A stretch of 64,000 nucleotides of DNA from Phocaeicola faecicola. GTDB lineage: Bacteria > Bacteroidota > Bacteroidia > Bacteroidales > Bacteroidaceae. The notes beneath the pieces are model-generated. The model searched no databases and was not told where the DNA came from. It saw nothing but the letters and a program-made list of their open reading frames with translations. Where the stretch lies: positions 62,001 to 126,000 of the forward strand of contig NZ_JABSOE010000001.1 of the NCBI RefSeq assembly GCF_013618865.1, given 5' to 3'. Within the stretch, counting starts at the first letter, position 1; the number at the start of each line of letters is the position of its first letter. Made by a program: the position numbers and the translations under genes. Shown here one piece after another: positions 53,644 through 62,447 of this stretch.

Positions 53644-53673
53644 TTTGATTTTCAAAGTTTTTTCTTATCTTCG
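53644..53673 (+). promoter_or_regulatory. Promoter of the guanine deaminase gene
   Basis: TTTG (53644-53647) and TATCTTCG (53666-53673) are 18 bases apart, close to the Bacteroides -33/-7 arrangement with one mismatch. The leader would be about 100 bases. Confidence 0.5.
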
Positions 53674-53777
53674 TATATGGGTTGTCAGGACCGGACGCCC
53701 CTGTGTCCGGCGAAGTGGAAAGTAATTCCGACAGCGGCTGAGACCCGGTAATTTCTATTAATAAAATTAGACTGACT

Positions 53778-54245
53778 ATGACAAAAGAAGAGTTGATGCG
53801 CAAGGCCATTGAACTTTCGGTACAGAATGTAGCCGAAGGCGGCGGACCGTTCGGAGCAGTCATTGCCCGCAACGGTGAGATTATAGCGATGGGGGTGAAC
53901 CGTGTGACTCCCGACTGTGACCCTACGGCACATGCCGAAGTGAGTGCCATTCGGACTGCCGCCAAGGTGCTGGGTACCTTTGATCTGAGCGGATGTGAAA
54001 TCTATACCTCTTGCGAGCCCTGTCCGATGTGCCTGGGAGCCATCTATTGGGCGCACCTGGACCGTATGTATTATGGAAACAACAAGCACGATGCGGCTGC
54101 CATCGGTTTCGACGATGCGTTTATTTACGAAGAATTGGATCTGAAACCGGAAGACCGGAAGCTGAAATCGGAAGCCTTGTTGCCCGAAGAGGCCATCAAG
54201 GCCTTCCGCGACTGGAGTGCGAAGGAAGATAAGGTAGAATACTGA
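53778..54245 (+). CDS. guaD: Guanine deaminase, cytidine-deaminase-fold
   Basis: It converts guanine to xanthine with a zinc-bound water. The 155-residue product has the catalytic HAE motif (TAHAEVSAIR) and PCPMC zinc motif (SCEPCPMCLGAIYWA). Also present are GGGPFGAVIA and the C-terminal GFDDAFIYEEL typical of the Bacillus GuaD type. tRNA adenosine deaminase TadA is the alternative, but the NRVTPDCDPTAHAE region and the tail fit GuaD better. Confidence 0.88.
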   Translation: MTKEELMRKAIELSVQNVAEGGGPFGAVIARNGEIIAMGVNRVTPDCDPTAHAEVSAIRTAAKVLGTFDLSGCEIYTSCEPCPMCLGAIYWAHLDRMYYGNNKHDAAAIGFDDAFIYEELDLKPEDRKLKSEALLPEEAIKAFRDWSAKEDKVEY

Positions 54246-54359
54246 TGCCTTTTCTCCGTCTGCGGTGAGGCCACAGTACCGGTTGGTCGGCTGTCACCGT
54301 TCCGTTTGTAAAGATAAATCCGGGAAACCGTTCGGACCGGTTATTCCTTCTGGATAAAG

Positions 54360-54406
54360 AAAAATCCATGGCAACTGCCTTCAGACAGTCTGTCATGGAT
54401 TTTTTA
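54360..54406. terminator. Terminator between guaD and the Nudix gene
   Basis: A 10-bp stem (AAAATCCATG at 54361-54370 with CATGGATTTT at 54394-54403) carries an inner imperfect stem and is flanked by A-run and T-run, so it can serve both converging genes. Confidence 0.8.
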
Positions 54407-54448
54407 TTGTTTCTACGATTCATGCACGTTTCCGCAGTATTGCCGGAA

Positions 54449-54958
54449 TCAGAAGCCCAGGCGCTTGAACTCCTGTTCGAAATTCGGAGTGAAGACACCC
54501 TTTCCCAGGTTCTCCCTGATTTCCTCCAACGGCCAGAAACGCCCTCCGTCCAGTTCGTCACTGGGAGCAACCGGACCGTCATACTGGGTACGGAAACAGA
54601 ACACCAGTTCCTTTTCCCTTTCCGATTCAAATACATAATGCGTCAGCTGAGTAGGCTCGTAATCCGTAATTCCCAGTTCCTCACGCACCTCCCGTTTCAG
54701 GGCCATATCCACACTCTCACCCAGGTCTACATGACCTCCTACGGCCGTATCCCATTTTCCAGGCTGAATATCCTTCCATTCCGGACGCTTCTGCAGGTAC
54801 AGTTCCCCCTTGCTGTTGAACACATGCAGGTGCACTACCGGATGAAGCAGCTTGCTGCCTCCGTGACACTCCCCGCGACTTGCCGCTCCCGTAATATTAC
54901 CCTCTTCATCCACTACCGGAAACATTTCCTCTTGATTATCTGTCATCATTTCCAACAT
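54449..54958 (-). CDS. Nudix hydrolase, isopentenyl-diphosphate-isomerase-like subgroup
   Basis: The 169-residue product (ATG 54958; ATG 54949 also possible, while the frame open to 55021 is less likely) carries a complete Nudix box in GGHVDLGES followed by REVREELGI, matching GX5EX7REUXEEXGU. The N-terminal FPVVDEEGNITG and SRGECHGGSKLLHPVVHLHV resemble the YfcD/IDI-like group. It hydrolyses some nucleoside diphosphate derivative; the substrate cannot be told from the sequence. Confidence 0.9.
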   Translation of the reverse strand: MLEMMTDNQEEMFPVVDEEGNITGAASRGECHGGSKLLHPVVHLHVFNSKGELYLQKRPEWKDIQPGKWDTAVGGHVDLGESVDMALKREVREELGITDYEPTQLTHYVFESEREKELVFCFRTQYDGPVAPSDELDGGRFWPLEEIRENLGKGVFTPNFEQEFKRLGF

Positions 54959-55068
54959 GTTTTTTACTGATACAAGAAAAGCGAAGAACAGTGATAACCT
55001 CCCAGGGGGAGACTGCCACACGTTCTTCGCTATCCCTTAACTAAACAATACAATATGCAGTCAAATAC

Positions 55069-56874
55069 TTATTTTTCTTCCAGTTTCTCATCAATTGCCG
55101 CAATCTTCTTCAGCACCAGTTCCATATCTCCCTTCAGACGTTCAATCTTCCGGTTGATTTCAATCACCAGCGTATTTCCCTTCTTCGAAGCCGAGTTCAG
55201 GAAGCCCAGGTTGTTCTCATATGTCTGAATGTCATTCTTCAATCCCTCGTACGTCCGCACCAGTTTTTCACGGTCGCGATACAGATTGTCTCCCTTGCCC
55301 AGTTTGGACTTGAAGCTGTTCAGTTTCTTTTCTGAAGCCGAGATATTCAGCTTGCCGAACAGTTTGTCCACCAGTCCGTGGAACTCGTTGTACAGACGGT
55401 CCTTTTCCTTGAAAGGCACATGTCCCGTGTTGTTCCACTCCTTGATCAGGTTGCGGGTAGTCTCTGCAGTAGCCTCATCCGTAGTGCCCGAAGCATCCAG
55501 GGCAGCCAGTTGCTTGATAATCTCTTCCTTCTTTGCCAGGTTGTCCACTTCTACCGAACGCTGTGAAGAAGTCGCCTTGTTCTTCTGTGCGAAGAAATAG
55601 TCGCAAGCTCCGATGAAGCGTTTCCATACCGCATCCGAATGTTTCTTGGCCACCGGACCGATGGTCTTCCATTCCTTCTGCAGCTTGGTCAATATCTCAC
55701 CCGTTTCCTTCCAGTCGGTACTGTCTTTCAGTGCCTCAGCCTTTTCGCAAAGTGCCTTTTTCTTCTCCAGGTTCTCGGCCATGTTTTCCTTCACCGATTT
55801 GAAGAAAGCCGCTTTTCTTCTGAAGAACTCATCACAGGCAGCCCGGAAACGTTCGAATATCTTCACGTTCATTTTCTGCGGAGCATAACCGATGGTCTTC
55901 CATTTGGCCTGCAGGGCCAGGATTTCCTGTGTCTTGTCTTCCCAGTCGGCAAATGTCTTGAACGTATCGTATTCCATGGCTTCCGCAATTTCGCAGATAA
56001 CGGTCTTCTGGTCCAGATTATGCTGTTCTTTTTCCTTCAGTTCCTCGAAGTGCTGCTGATGACGGCGGTTGACCAGGGTAGAAGCTACCTTGAAGCGTGC
56101 CCAGATGCTTTCGCGCAATTCCTTGGCCACCGGTCCGATGTTCCGGAACTCCTGGTGCAGTTTCTGCAACTGATGGAAGGCAGACACCACATCCGGTTCC
56201 TCGGTCAGCTTTTCGGCTGCCTCACACAGGCGGTTTTTCTGTTCCAGGTTCTTCTTGAAATCGTATTCGCGGAACTCGTTGTTCAGTTTCACCATGTCGT
56301 AGAACTTTTCGGTATACAACTGATACGTTTTCCACAGTTCGTTGACCTTGCCTACCGGAATCTGCTTGATTTCATTCCAGTCCTGCTGCAACTGCTTGAA
56401 TTCGTTGTAAATCTTTCCCGTATCCTCCGTGTTGTCGATCAAGGCCTTCATCTTCTCCAGAATGTCCAGTTTTTTCTGCAGGTTTTCCTCTTTTTCCTGC
56501 TCCTGTTCGGCAGCCATCTTGCTCCGTTTTTCCTTGATGACGGCCATCACTTCCTTGAACGTATTTTCTTTGTCATCTTTTACAGGAGTAAACTCATCCG
56601 GATTTCCACCCTCGTCAATGAACGCTTTGCGTGCGGCCTCTTGCTCTGCCTTGTGCAGTTTGTAAAAGGTCTGTTTAAGTAAGTCTATTTCCTGTTTATC
56701 TGCCTGGCAAGGATCCAGACTGATTTCTTGCAAGCGTATTATGACCTCTTCTTTTGTTTGCTTAGGTACATAGCTACTGGTGTTCTCAGTAGTGCCGGCA
56801 GTAGGAACTGAAACTTCAGACTCGTTCATGGCTGTAGCTTCGGTTAATGGGCGGTTTGTTTCATTTACTTCCAT
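55069..56874 (-). CDS. DUF349 repeat protein
   Basis: The 601-residue cytoplasmic protein consists of repeated DUF349 units of about 70 residues (for example LQQDWNEIKQIPVGKVNELWKTY, LQAKWKTIGYAPQKMNVKIFERF, LQKEWKTIGPVAKKHSDAVWKRF). They lie between charged, coiled-coil-prone segments. The pattern W-K-x-I-G-x-x-P/V-K-K recurs at least five times. The first 60 residues are polar and probably disordered. The function of DUF349 proteins in Bacteroidales is not established. Confidence 0.9.
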   Translation of the reverse strand: MEVNETNRPLTEATAMNESEVSVPTAGTTENTSSYVPKQTKEEVIIRLQEISLDPCQADKQEIDLLKQTFYKLHKAEQEAARKAFIDEGGNPDEFTPVKDDKENTFKEVMAVIKEKRSKMAAEQEQEKEENLQKKLDILEKMKALIDNTEDTGKIYNEFKQLQQDWNEIKQIPVGKVNELWKTYQLYTEKFYDMVKLNNEFREYDFKKNLEQKNRLCEAAEKLTEEPDVVSAFHQLQKLHQEFRNIGPVAKELRESIWARFKVASTLVNRRHQQHFEELKEKEQHNLDQKTVICEIAEAMEYDTFKTFADWEDKTQEILALQAKWKTIGYAPQKMNVKIFERFRAACDEFFRRKAAFFKSVKENMAENLEKKKALCEKAEALKDSTDWKETGEILTKLQKEWKTIGPVAKKHSDAVWKRFIGACDYFFAQKNKATSSQRSVEVDNLAKKEEIIKQLAALDASGTTDEATAETTRNLIKEWNNTGHVPFKEKDRLYNEFHGLVDKLFGKLNISASEKKLNSFKSKLGKGDNLYRDREKLVRTYEGLKNDIQTYENNLGFLNSASKKGNTLVIEINRKIERLKGDMELVLKKIAAIDEKLEEK

Positions 56875-57204
56875 CGTATGTAGATTTTAAAGAATAATAT
56901 TTTTATTAACAGGCTTTTATATCGGATAAGGAAGGGGATTATCAGGATGTCATGCTCAACTTTCTTGTTCGATATAGTATCTTGATTATATTCAATAGAT
57001 ACAAATTAAAGGAATAAAATCTGATTTTCATATTTTTTTGCCAATTTTTTTTCCTTTTAGGTTTCATATTTTTATCCGTGGAGGAATTTGCTTTCGGCTC
57101 AGGGAGTTTTTGTCTGCCGGGCGGGGAAAGAAAGAAAAACGGATAAAGGAAAAGATGTGGAAGAACGCCCTGAGGTTCTGTGGAGAACGGTTTTTTAAAC
57201 GGAA
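56875..57204. other. Non-coding gap upstream of the DUF349 gene
   Basis: An AT-rich stretch with T-runs (57031-57055) leads into more GC-rich sequence. No exact TAnnTTTG box for the DUF349 gene was found. Short open frames here have no coding character, and I see no RNA gene. Confidence 0.5.
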
Positions 57205-57285
57205 ACCCGGGCTGCAAGGTCGGACAACCTTGCAGCCCGGGTCATACGACCCGCGTACGGAGGTTGTACGACTTCCGTACGCGGG
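57205..57285. repeat. Double palindrome downstream of mgtE
   Basis: Two large perfect stems lie 7 bases apart. The first is 16 bp (ACCCGGGCTGCAAGGT at 57205-57220 with its complement at 57227-57242, 6-base loop). The second is 12 bp (CCCGCGTACGGA at 57250-57261 with TCCGTACGCGGG at 57274-57285, 12-base loop). They are GC-rich and lack T-runs, unlike the other terminators in the window. They could be REP-like extragenic palindromes or a rho-assisted end for mgtE. Confidence 0.75.
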
Positions 57286-57314
57286 GTAAAGTATCTGTCG
57301 TCAGGCGTATCTGA

Positions 57315-58655
57315 TTACGAAAGCAGCACGGTAATTCCCATATACATAAGCATACCGATAATGTCATTGGTAATGGCGATAAACGGACCGGTCGCAATGG
57401 CCGGGTCGATTTTCAGCTTCTCGAGCGTCATGGGCACCAGTGTACCGAAGATGGAGGCAAACATCACCACGGCAAACAGACTGATGGAAACCGAATAGCT
57501 GACCGTTGCGTGTGCGCCGAAACGGATGAAGTTGTAAATGTAAACCAGCATGGAAATGATGGTGGCATTGATCAGGGCTACCACCGATTCCTTCATGACC
57601 TGCTGCAGGGTGTTTCCGGCATCGAGCGAACTGTTGGCCAGTCCCTGTACCACCAGGGCCGACGACTGGGTTCCCACGTTTCCTCCCGTACCACCGATCA
57701 GCGGAATGTACAGTGCCATCTCCGGGTGCGCCGCGAAAGTAGCATCGAAGTTGCCCAGAATCATGGAGTTTCCGATACCTCCCAGCATACCGATGAGCAG
57801 CCAGGGCAGGCGGGCGGTGGTCTGACGGAACACGTTATCGTGCGATTCAACGTCCTGTGACAAACCCGAAGCCAACTGGTAGTCGCGTTCGGCCTGTTCA
57901 CGTACCTCGTCCATCACGTCGTCTACCGTGATACGTCCCACCAGGCGGCCGATGCTGTCCACTACCGGAACGGCCACCAAGTCGTATTTCTCGATAATCT
58001 GAACCACCTCTTCCAGTTCGGTATCCACGTGTACCGATATCGGGTCCTTCTTCATCACGTGCTTCACCTTCGAAACCGACGGACTGGTAATCATCTTCTT
58101 CAGCGGAAATACGCCCCGCAGACGCTCGTCGTCATCCACCACATACACGTAGTAGATCTCGTCCATCTCCTCGGCCTGGATACGCATCTCGCGCAGACAC
58201 TCGGGCATACTCCAGTTCTCGTTCACGATCACCATCTCCGTACCCATGATACCACCGGCCGTATCCTCGTCGTACTTCAGCAAGTCGACAATGTCTCCCG
58301 CCTGCTCGATGTCCTCGATGTGCGAAAGCACCTCTTCCTGCTTGTCTTCATCCATCTCACGGATAATGTCTACCGCATCGTCCGAATCCATGTAGTCCAC
58401 AAACCGCTTGGCGATGGTTTCCGACGGCAAAATATCCAGGAAGTTCTTTCGGGCGTCCTCGTCCATCTCAATCAGCACATCGGCCGCCTTCTCGTTGTCG
58501 AGCAGCAGGTAGATCGAACGGGCCTCCTCGGCATCCAGTTCATTACACAATTCGGCGATGTCGGCCGGGTGCATTCCTTCGAGCACCGTTTTCAGCTTTT
58601 CCGACTCCTTGTTCTCAATCAGTTCCGAAACATTCTTCAATACTTCATTTTCCAT
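57315..58655 (-). CDS. mgtE: Magnesium transporter MgtE
   Basis: This Mg2+ channel of the inner membrane has 446 residues from ATG 58655; the frame extends to 58700 but the MENEVLKNV start is typical. The N-terminal superhelical domain (about 15-130) contains HPADIAELCNEL and EEVLSHIE. Two CBS domains follow (about 130-255: TAGGIMGTEMV and VDTELEEVVQIIEKYDLVAVPVVD), then five membrane helices with PLIGGTGGNVGTQSSALVVQGLA. It is 70 bases downstream of rsmA. Confidence 0.96.
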   Translation of the reverse strand: MENEVLKNVSELIENKESEKLKTVLEGMHPADIAELCNELDAEEARSIYLLLDNEKAADVLIEMDEDARKNFLDILPSETIAKRFVDYMDSDDAVDIIREMDEDKQEEVLSHIEDIEQAGDIVDLLKYDEDTAGGIMGTEMVIVNENWSMPECLREMRIQAEEMDEIYYVYVVDDDERLRGVFPLKKMITSPSVSKVKHVMKKDPISVHVDTELEEVVQIIEKYDLVAVPVVDSIGRLVGRITVDDVMDEVREQAERDYQLASGLSQDVESHDNVFRQTTARLPWLLIGMLGGIGNSMILGNFDATFAAHPEMALYIPLIGGTGGNVGTQSSALVVQGLANSSLDAGNTLQQVMKESVVALINATIISMLVYIYNFIRFGAHATVSYSVSISLFAVVMFASIFGTLVPMTLEKLKIDPAIATGPFIAITNDIIGMLMYMGITVLLS

Positions 58656-58725
58656 ACTGATCCCGATATTTAAATGCATGCGGAAGCGTATCCGCAGCAT
58701 GGTTTTTACTCAAATTTAAGACTGA

Positions 58726-59532
58726 TTATTGTTGCGCTGCATCCGCACTCTCTGCCAGTGCCTGCTCCACCCGGTTGGTCAGTTCGATGAAATCCTGTAC
58801 CGACAGCTGCTCCGGCCGCTTGTTGAAGATAGGGTCGGCACTGAGCGGATGATTCTTGTCGAGGATGGTCGAGATGGAGTTGCGCAGGGTCTTTCTCCGC
58901 TGGTTGAAAGTCGTTTTCACAATCTGCTTGAACAGCTTCTCGTTGCATCCCAGTTCCCGCGTCTCGTTGCGGGTCATGCGGATGACCGCACTTTTTACCT
59001 TGGGGGGAGGGTTGAACACGTGCTCATGCACCGTAAACAGGTACTCTACCCGGTACCATGCCTGTATCAGCACGCTCAGGATACCGTACGTCTTGCTTCC
59101 CGGTCCGGCAGCGATGCGTTCGGCCACCTCCTTCTGTATCATGCCCGTGCAGCAAGGTATCAGGTCCTTATAGTCCAGCATCTTGAAAAAAATCTGGCTG
59201 GAAATATTATATGGATAATTTCCCGTCAGTACGAAGGGCTTGCCGTCGAAAAGCTTCGACAGGTCCATCTTCAGGAAGTCCTGTTCGATGATGTGGTCTC
59301 CCAGCTGGGCGAAATGCTCACGCAGATAAGCCACCGATTCGAAGTCCAGTTCCACTACCTTGACCTCCCGCTGCTTGGGAATCAGGAACTGAGTGAGTAC
59401 ACCCATCCCGGGTCCTACCTCCAGAATCGGCAGTTCCGGACAGCTGTCTACCGTATCGGCAATATCGCTTGCTACCTGCAAATCCTTTAAAAAATGCTGT
59501 CCCAAGAACTTTTTCGGTTTAACTAATTTCAT
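58726..59532 (-). CDS. rsmA: 16S rRNA dimethyladenosine transferase RsmA (KsgA)
   Basis: The enzyme dimethylates A1518 and A1519 of 16S rRNA. The 268-residue product has KKFLGQHFL at the N-terminus, SAM-binding EVGPGMGVLTQFL (about 37-49), the catalytic LTGNYPYNISSQIF (about 111-124), and the C-terminal helical domain with TTFNQRRKTLRNS. Length and start are standard. Confidence 0.97.
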   Translation of the reverse strand: MKLVKPKKFLGQHFLKDLQVASDIADTVDSCPELPILEVGPGMGVLTQFLIPKQREVKVVELDFESVAYLREHFAQLGDHIIEQDFLKMDLSKLFDGKPFVLTGNYPYNISSQIFFKMLDYKDLIPCCTGMIQKEVAERIAAGPGSKTYGILSVLIQAWYRVEYLFTVHEHVFNPPPKVKSAVIRMTRNETRELGCNEKLFKQIVKTTFNQRRKTLRNSISTILDKNHPLSADPIFNKRPEQLSVQDFIELTNRVEQALAESADAAQQ

Positions 59533-59582
59533 TCCTCAATGTATTTTCTTGATGTAAACTAAGATTTATTCGGGCAAGATAT

Positions 59583-59590
59583 TATCTTTG
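59583..59590 (+). promoter_or_regulatory. Probable -7 promoter box of the LPG-synthase-type gene
   Basis: TATCTTTGC is an ideal Bacteroides -7 element about 45 bases before the TTG start at 59635. No strong -33 TTTG is seen. Confidence 0.55.
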
Positions 59591-59597
59591 CATCGTG

Positions 59598-59605
59598 CAA
59601 AGTTA
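59598..59605 (-). promoter_or_regulatory. Probable -7 promoter box of rsmA
   Basis: The minus strand reads TAACTTTG, an exact TAnnTTTG, 65 bases before the rsmA start. It lies 7 bases beyond the divergent box at 59583, so the two promoters occupy nearly the same DNA. Confidence 0.45.
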
Positions 59606-59634
59606 AGCATTAATCTTTAATAAATGATTAGGTT

Positions 59635-60642
59635 TTGGAACGAACTGATATAAAAAAACTGATGAGCAGGGCAATTCAGATTGCTTTTCCGCTATTATTG
59701 GGAAGCGCAATCCTGATATGGACTTATCATGGTTTTGACTTTGGGAGTATAGGGGAAGTACTCAGCGGGGGAATCAATTATTCGTGGATGTTGTTGTCGC
59801 TTTTTTTCGGTGTGCTGTCACACCTGCTCCGAGGGTGGCGCTGGCTGCTGGCTTTGGCTCCGCTGGATGAGCATCCGAAGGCCTCGAACAGCGTCTATGC
59901 CATCTTTGTCTCTTATGCCGCCAATCTGGTGCTCCCTCGTGTGGGCGAGGTTTCCCGCTGCGGCATTCTGGCCAAATACAATGGGGTTTCTTTTTCGAAA
60001 TCGCTGGGAACCGTCATTTCCGAACGGCTCATTGATACGGTGTGCGTGATGCTGATTACCCTGATGACACTGCTGCTGCAGTCGGGCACGTTCGCCACTT
60101 TCTTCCGGATTACGGGTACCGACGGGGCATTTTTCCTTCACCTGTTTACCTCTGTCAACTTTTATATTTCGGCGGTCTGCATTCTGGCGGTACTGATATT
60201 GGCGGTATGGCTCATAAGGCGGCTGGCTTTTTTCACCAAGGTGAAAGGAATCCTGCGGAACGTATGGCAGGGATGTCTGTCGCTGCGACGCCTGGATCAT
60301 CCTTACCTGTATCTGTTTTATACACTAGGAATCTGGGTTTGCTACTTCCTGCATTTTTACCTCACCTTCTTCTGCTTCGGATTTTCCGAACACCTCGACT
60401 GGGTAGCGGGACTGGTGATTTTTGTGGTGGGAAGTATCGCCGTCATTGTTCCTACCCCCAACGGGGCCGGTCCGTGGCACTTTGCTGTCATCACCATGAT
60501 GATGATGTATGGCATCAGTAAAGAAGAAGCAGGAATATTTGCACTTTTAGTGCATGGTATTCAAACCTTTTTATTAATTTTGTTAGGGATATACGGTCTG
60601 GTGGCTCTGCCGCTGACCAACAAAAAGCAGAAAACGGCCTGA
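59635..60642 (+). CDS. LPG-synthase-TM/UPF0104 family membrane protein
   Basis: This 335-residue inner-membrane protein has about eight hydrophobic helices. It shows the family's LSHLLRGWRWLLAL, YAANLVLPRVGEVSRCGIL and PTPNGAGPWHFAV segments, which match the flippase-like half of lysylphosphatidylglycerol synthases without the synthase half. The start is TTG 59635, which gives the usual N-terminal length; ATG 59662 would remove nine residues. The transported lipid is unknown. Confidence 0.85.
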   Translation: MERTDIKKLMSRAIQIAFPLLLGSAILIWTYHGFDFGSIGEVLSGGINYSWMLLSLFFGVLSHLLRGWRWLLALAPLDEHPKASNSVYAIFVSYAANLVLPRVGEVSRCGILAKYNGVSFSKSLGTVISERLIDTVCVMLITLMTLLLQSGTFATFFRITGTDGAFFLHLFTSVNFYISAVCILAVLILAVWLIRRLAFFTKVKGILRNVWQGCLSLRRLDHPYLYLFYTLGIWVCYFLHFYLTFFCFGFSEHLDWVAGLVIFVVGSIAVIVPTPNGAGPWHFAVITMMMMYGISKEEAGIFALLVHGIQTFLLILLGIYGLVALPLTNKKQKTA

Positions 60643-60778
60643 ACCGGAAGGAGGACGGGCCGGCAAGAAGGCATTAATTGGGATTAGAATATATATTTTA
60701 GAATATATCAGTTCTTAAGTGAATCAGTTTCATTCAGACTTATGAACTTGACAAATTACAATCTTTAAAAATAAACGT
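60643..60778 (+). other. Gap upstream of pepD
   Basis: The gap is AT-rich and has an 11-base direct repeat, TTAGAATATAT, at 60684-60694 and 60698-60708. No exact -7 box or hairpin was found. Confidence 0.4.
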
Positions 60779-62239
60779 ATGAGTGAAATTCTTTCTCTGG
60801 CTCCACAGAATGTGTGGAAGCATTTCTATTCGTTGACTCAGATTCCTCGTCCGTCAGGACATCTGAAGAAAATACAGGCATTTTTGCTGGAGTTCGGCAA
60901 GAGTGTAGGTGTCGAAGCGTTTCAGGACGAAGCTGGAAATATAATTTACCGCAAACCGGCTACTCCGGGTATGGAGAACCGCAAGACGGTGATCCTGCAG
61001 GCTCACATGGACATGGTGCCTCAGAAAAACAAGGAAACGGTGCATGACTTTGAAAACGATCCTATCCAGACCTATGTGGACGGTGAATGGGTGAAGGCCA
61101 AAGGTACTACACTGGGTTCCGACAACGGTATGGGTGTGGCTGCAATCATGGCAGTAATGGAAGACAAGACCTTGAAGCACGGTCCGCTGGTAGCCTTGAT
61201 TACTTCCGACGAAGAGACAGGCATGTACGGTGCGTTCGGACTGAAGCCGGGTACGGTGGAAGGAGATATCCTGCTGAACCTGGATTCGGAAGACGAAGGT
61301 GAACTTTACATCGGTTGTGCCGGTGGTGAAGACCTGACTGCTACCCTGGAATACCGCGAAGAAGAAACCGATCCGGAAGACGTGGCACTGAAAGTGACAC
61401 TGAAAGGATTGAGAGGCGGTCATTCAGGTATTCAGATTGGCTGGGGACATGCCAATGCCAATAAGCTGATGGCCCGTTTCATGAACCAGGTGATTGCTTA
61501 TGATGAGGCTTGTCTGGTATCTTGGGAAGGCGGTAACATGCGTAATGCCATTCCACGTGAATGTGAGGTGGTGATTACCGTACCTGAGACTGAAGTGGAA
61601 GATGTACTGGCCTTTGTAGGCGAATGTGAACAGGTATGGCGCGATGAGTTCGATACCATCGAAGACAACCTCAGCTTCACTGCTGAAAAGGTGGAATTGC
61701 CGAAATACATGGTTCCGGAAGAAATCCGCGACAACCTGGTAGATGCAATCTATGCTTGTCCGAACGGTGTGGAACGTTTCATCCCGACCATTCCGGATAC
61801 GGTAGAGACTTCTTCTAACCTGGCCATCGTGGAAATCGCCAATGGAAAGGCTGCCATCAAGGTACTTACCCGCAGCTCACGCGACTCAATGAAGGATTAT
61901 CGCAATACGGCCATCGAAAGCTGTTTCTCTATGGCAGGTATGCACGTAGAACGCTCAGGCAGCTACTCAGGCTGGGAACCTAACGTCAACTCTCCGATAT
62001 TGCACGCCATGAAGGCCTCTTACAAGGCTCAGTTTGGTGTAGAGCCGGCTGTGAAGGTCATCCATGCCGGTCTGGAATGCGGTATCATCGGAGCAGTGAT
62101 TCCGGGACTTGACATGATTTCATTCGGTCCTACACTGCAGTGTCCGCATACTCCGGAAGAACGCTGCAACATCCCGACTGTGGCTAAGTTCTACGAGTTC
62201 CTGGTAGCTACATTGGAAAATACACCGGAAAAGAAATAA
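60779..62239 (+). CDS. pepD: Aminoacyl-histidine dipeptidase (PepD, M20 family)
   Basis: A cytoplasmic zinc dipeptidase that cleaves Xaa-His and other dipeptides. The 486-residue product has the M20 metal motifs in order: LQAHMDMVPQ, TLGSDNGMGVAA, LITSDEETGMYG, LNLDSEDEGEL, and a late His in LQCPHTPEERCN. A dimerisation domain sits between about 185 and 385. The length fits the PepD type (about 485). Confidence 0.95.
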   Translation: MSEILSLAPQNVWKHFYSLTQIPRPSGHLKKIQAFLLEFGKSVGVEAFQDEAGNIIYRKPATPGMENRKTVILQAHMDMVPQKNKETVHDFENDPIQTYVDGEWVKAKGTTLGSDNGMGVAAIMAVMEDKTLKHGPLVALITSDEETGMYGAFGLKPGTVEGDILLNLDSEDEGELYIGCAGGEDLTATLEYREEETDPEDVALKVTLKGLRGGHSGIQIGWGHANANKLMARFMNQVIAYDEACLVSWEGGNMRNAIPRECEVVITVPETEVEDVLAFVGECEQVWRDEFDTIEDNLSFTAEKVELPKYMVPEEIRDNLVDAIYACPNGVERFIPTIPDTVETSSNLAIVEIANGKAAIKVLTRSSRDSMKDYRNTAIESCFSMAGMHVERSGSYSGWEPNVNSPILHAMKASYKAQFGVEPAVKVIHAGLECGIIGAVIPGLDMISFGPTLQCPHTPEERCNIPTVAKFYEFLVATLENTPEKK

Positions 62240-62307
62240 TCCGGCTGGATATTATAAACCCGGCTTGAGAGGGGGGGGATTTTCCTGACTCTCTGGCTGG
62301 CTTGAAC

Positions 62308-62358
62308 AAATCTTTTGGTGGGTGAGTGGTATTTTCTCATCTGCCAAAAGATTTTTTA
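62308..62358 (+). terminator. Terminator after pepD
   Basis: An 11-bp stem (AAATCTTTTGG at 62308-62318 with CCAAAAGATTT at 62344-62354) continues partly inward and is followed by T-rich sequence. A run of eight G (62271-62278) lies upstream between stop and hairpin. Confidence 0.82.
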
Positions 62359-62387
62359 TTTGTGAATGGAACGGTTGGTCAATAAGA

Positions 62388-62419
62388 TTTCAATCTCTCC
62401 TATTTTTATCATATATTTG
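62388..62419 (+). promoter_or_regulatory. Promoter of the third sulfatase gene
   Basis: TTTC (62388-62391) and TATATTTG (62412-62419) lie 20 bases apart, one mismatch from the Bacteroides -33/-7 consensus. The leader is about 22 bases. Confidence 0.55.
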
Positions 62420-62447
62420 AAAAAAGTTATTTGTTAATGATTTTACT

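Noticed and set aside
53510-53965. N-terminal extension of the membrane-fusion protein by 152 residues
   Set aside because: The extra segment is Ser/Pro-rich, runs antisense through the promoter and the guaD gene, and precedes a perfect lipoprotein signal starting at 53509.
56942-57289. Two short open frames (56942-57217 minus and 57038-57289 plus)
   Set aside because: They overlap each other and the palindromes, are low-complexity and basic, and have no family resemblance.
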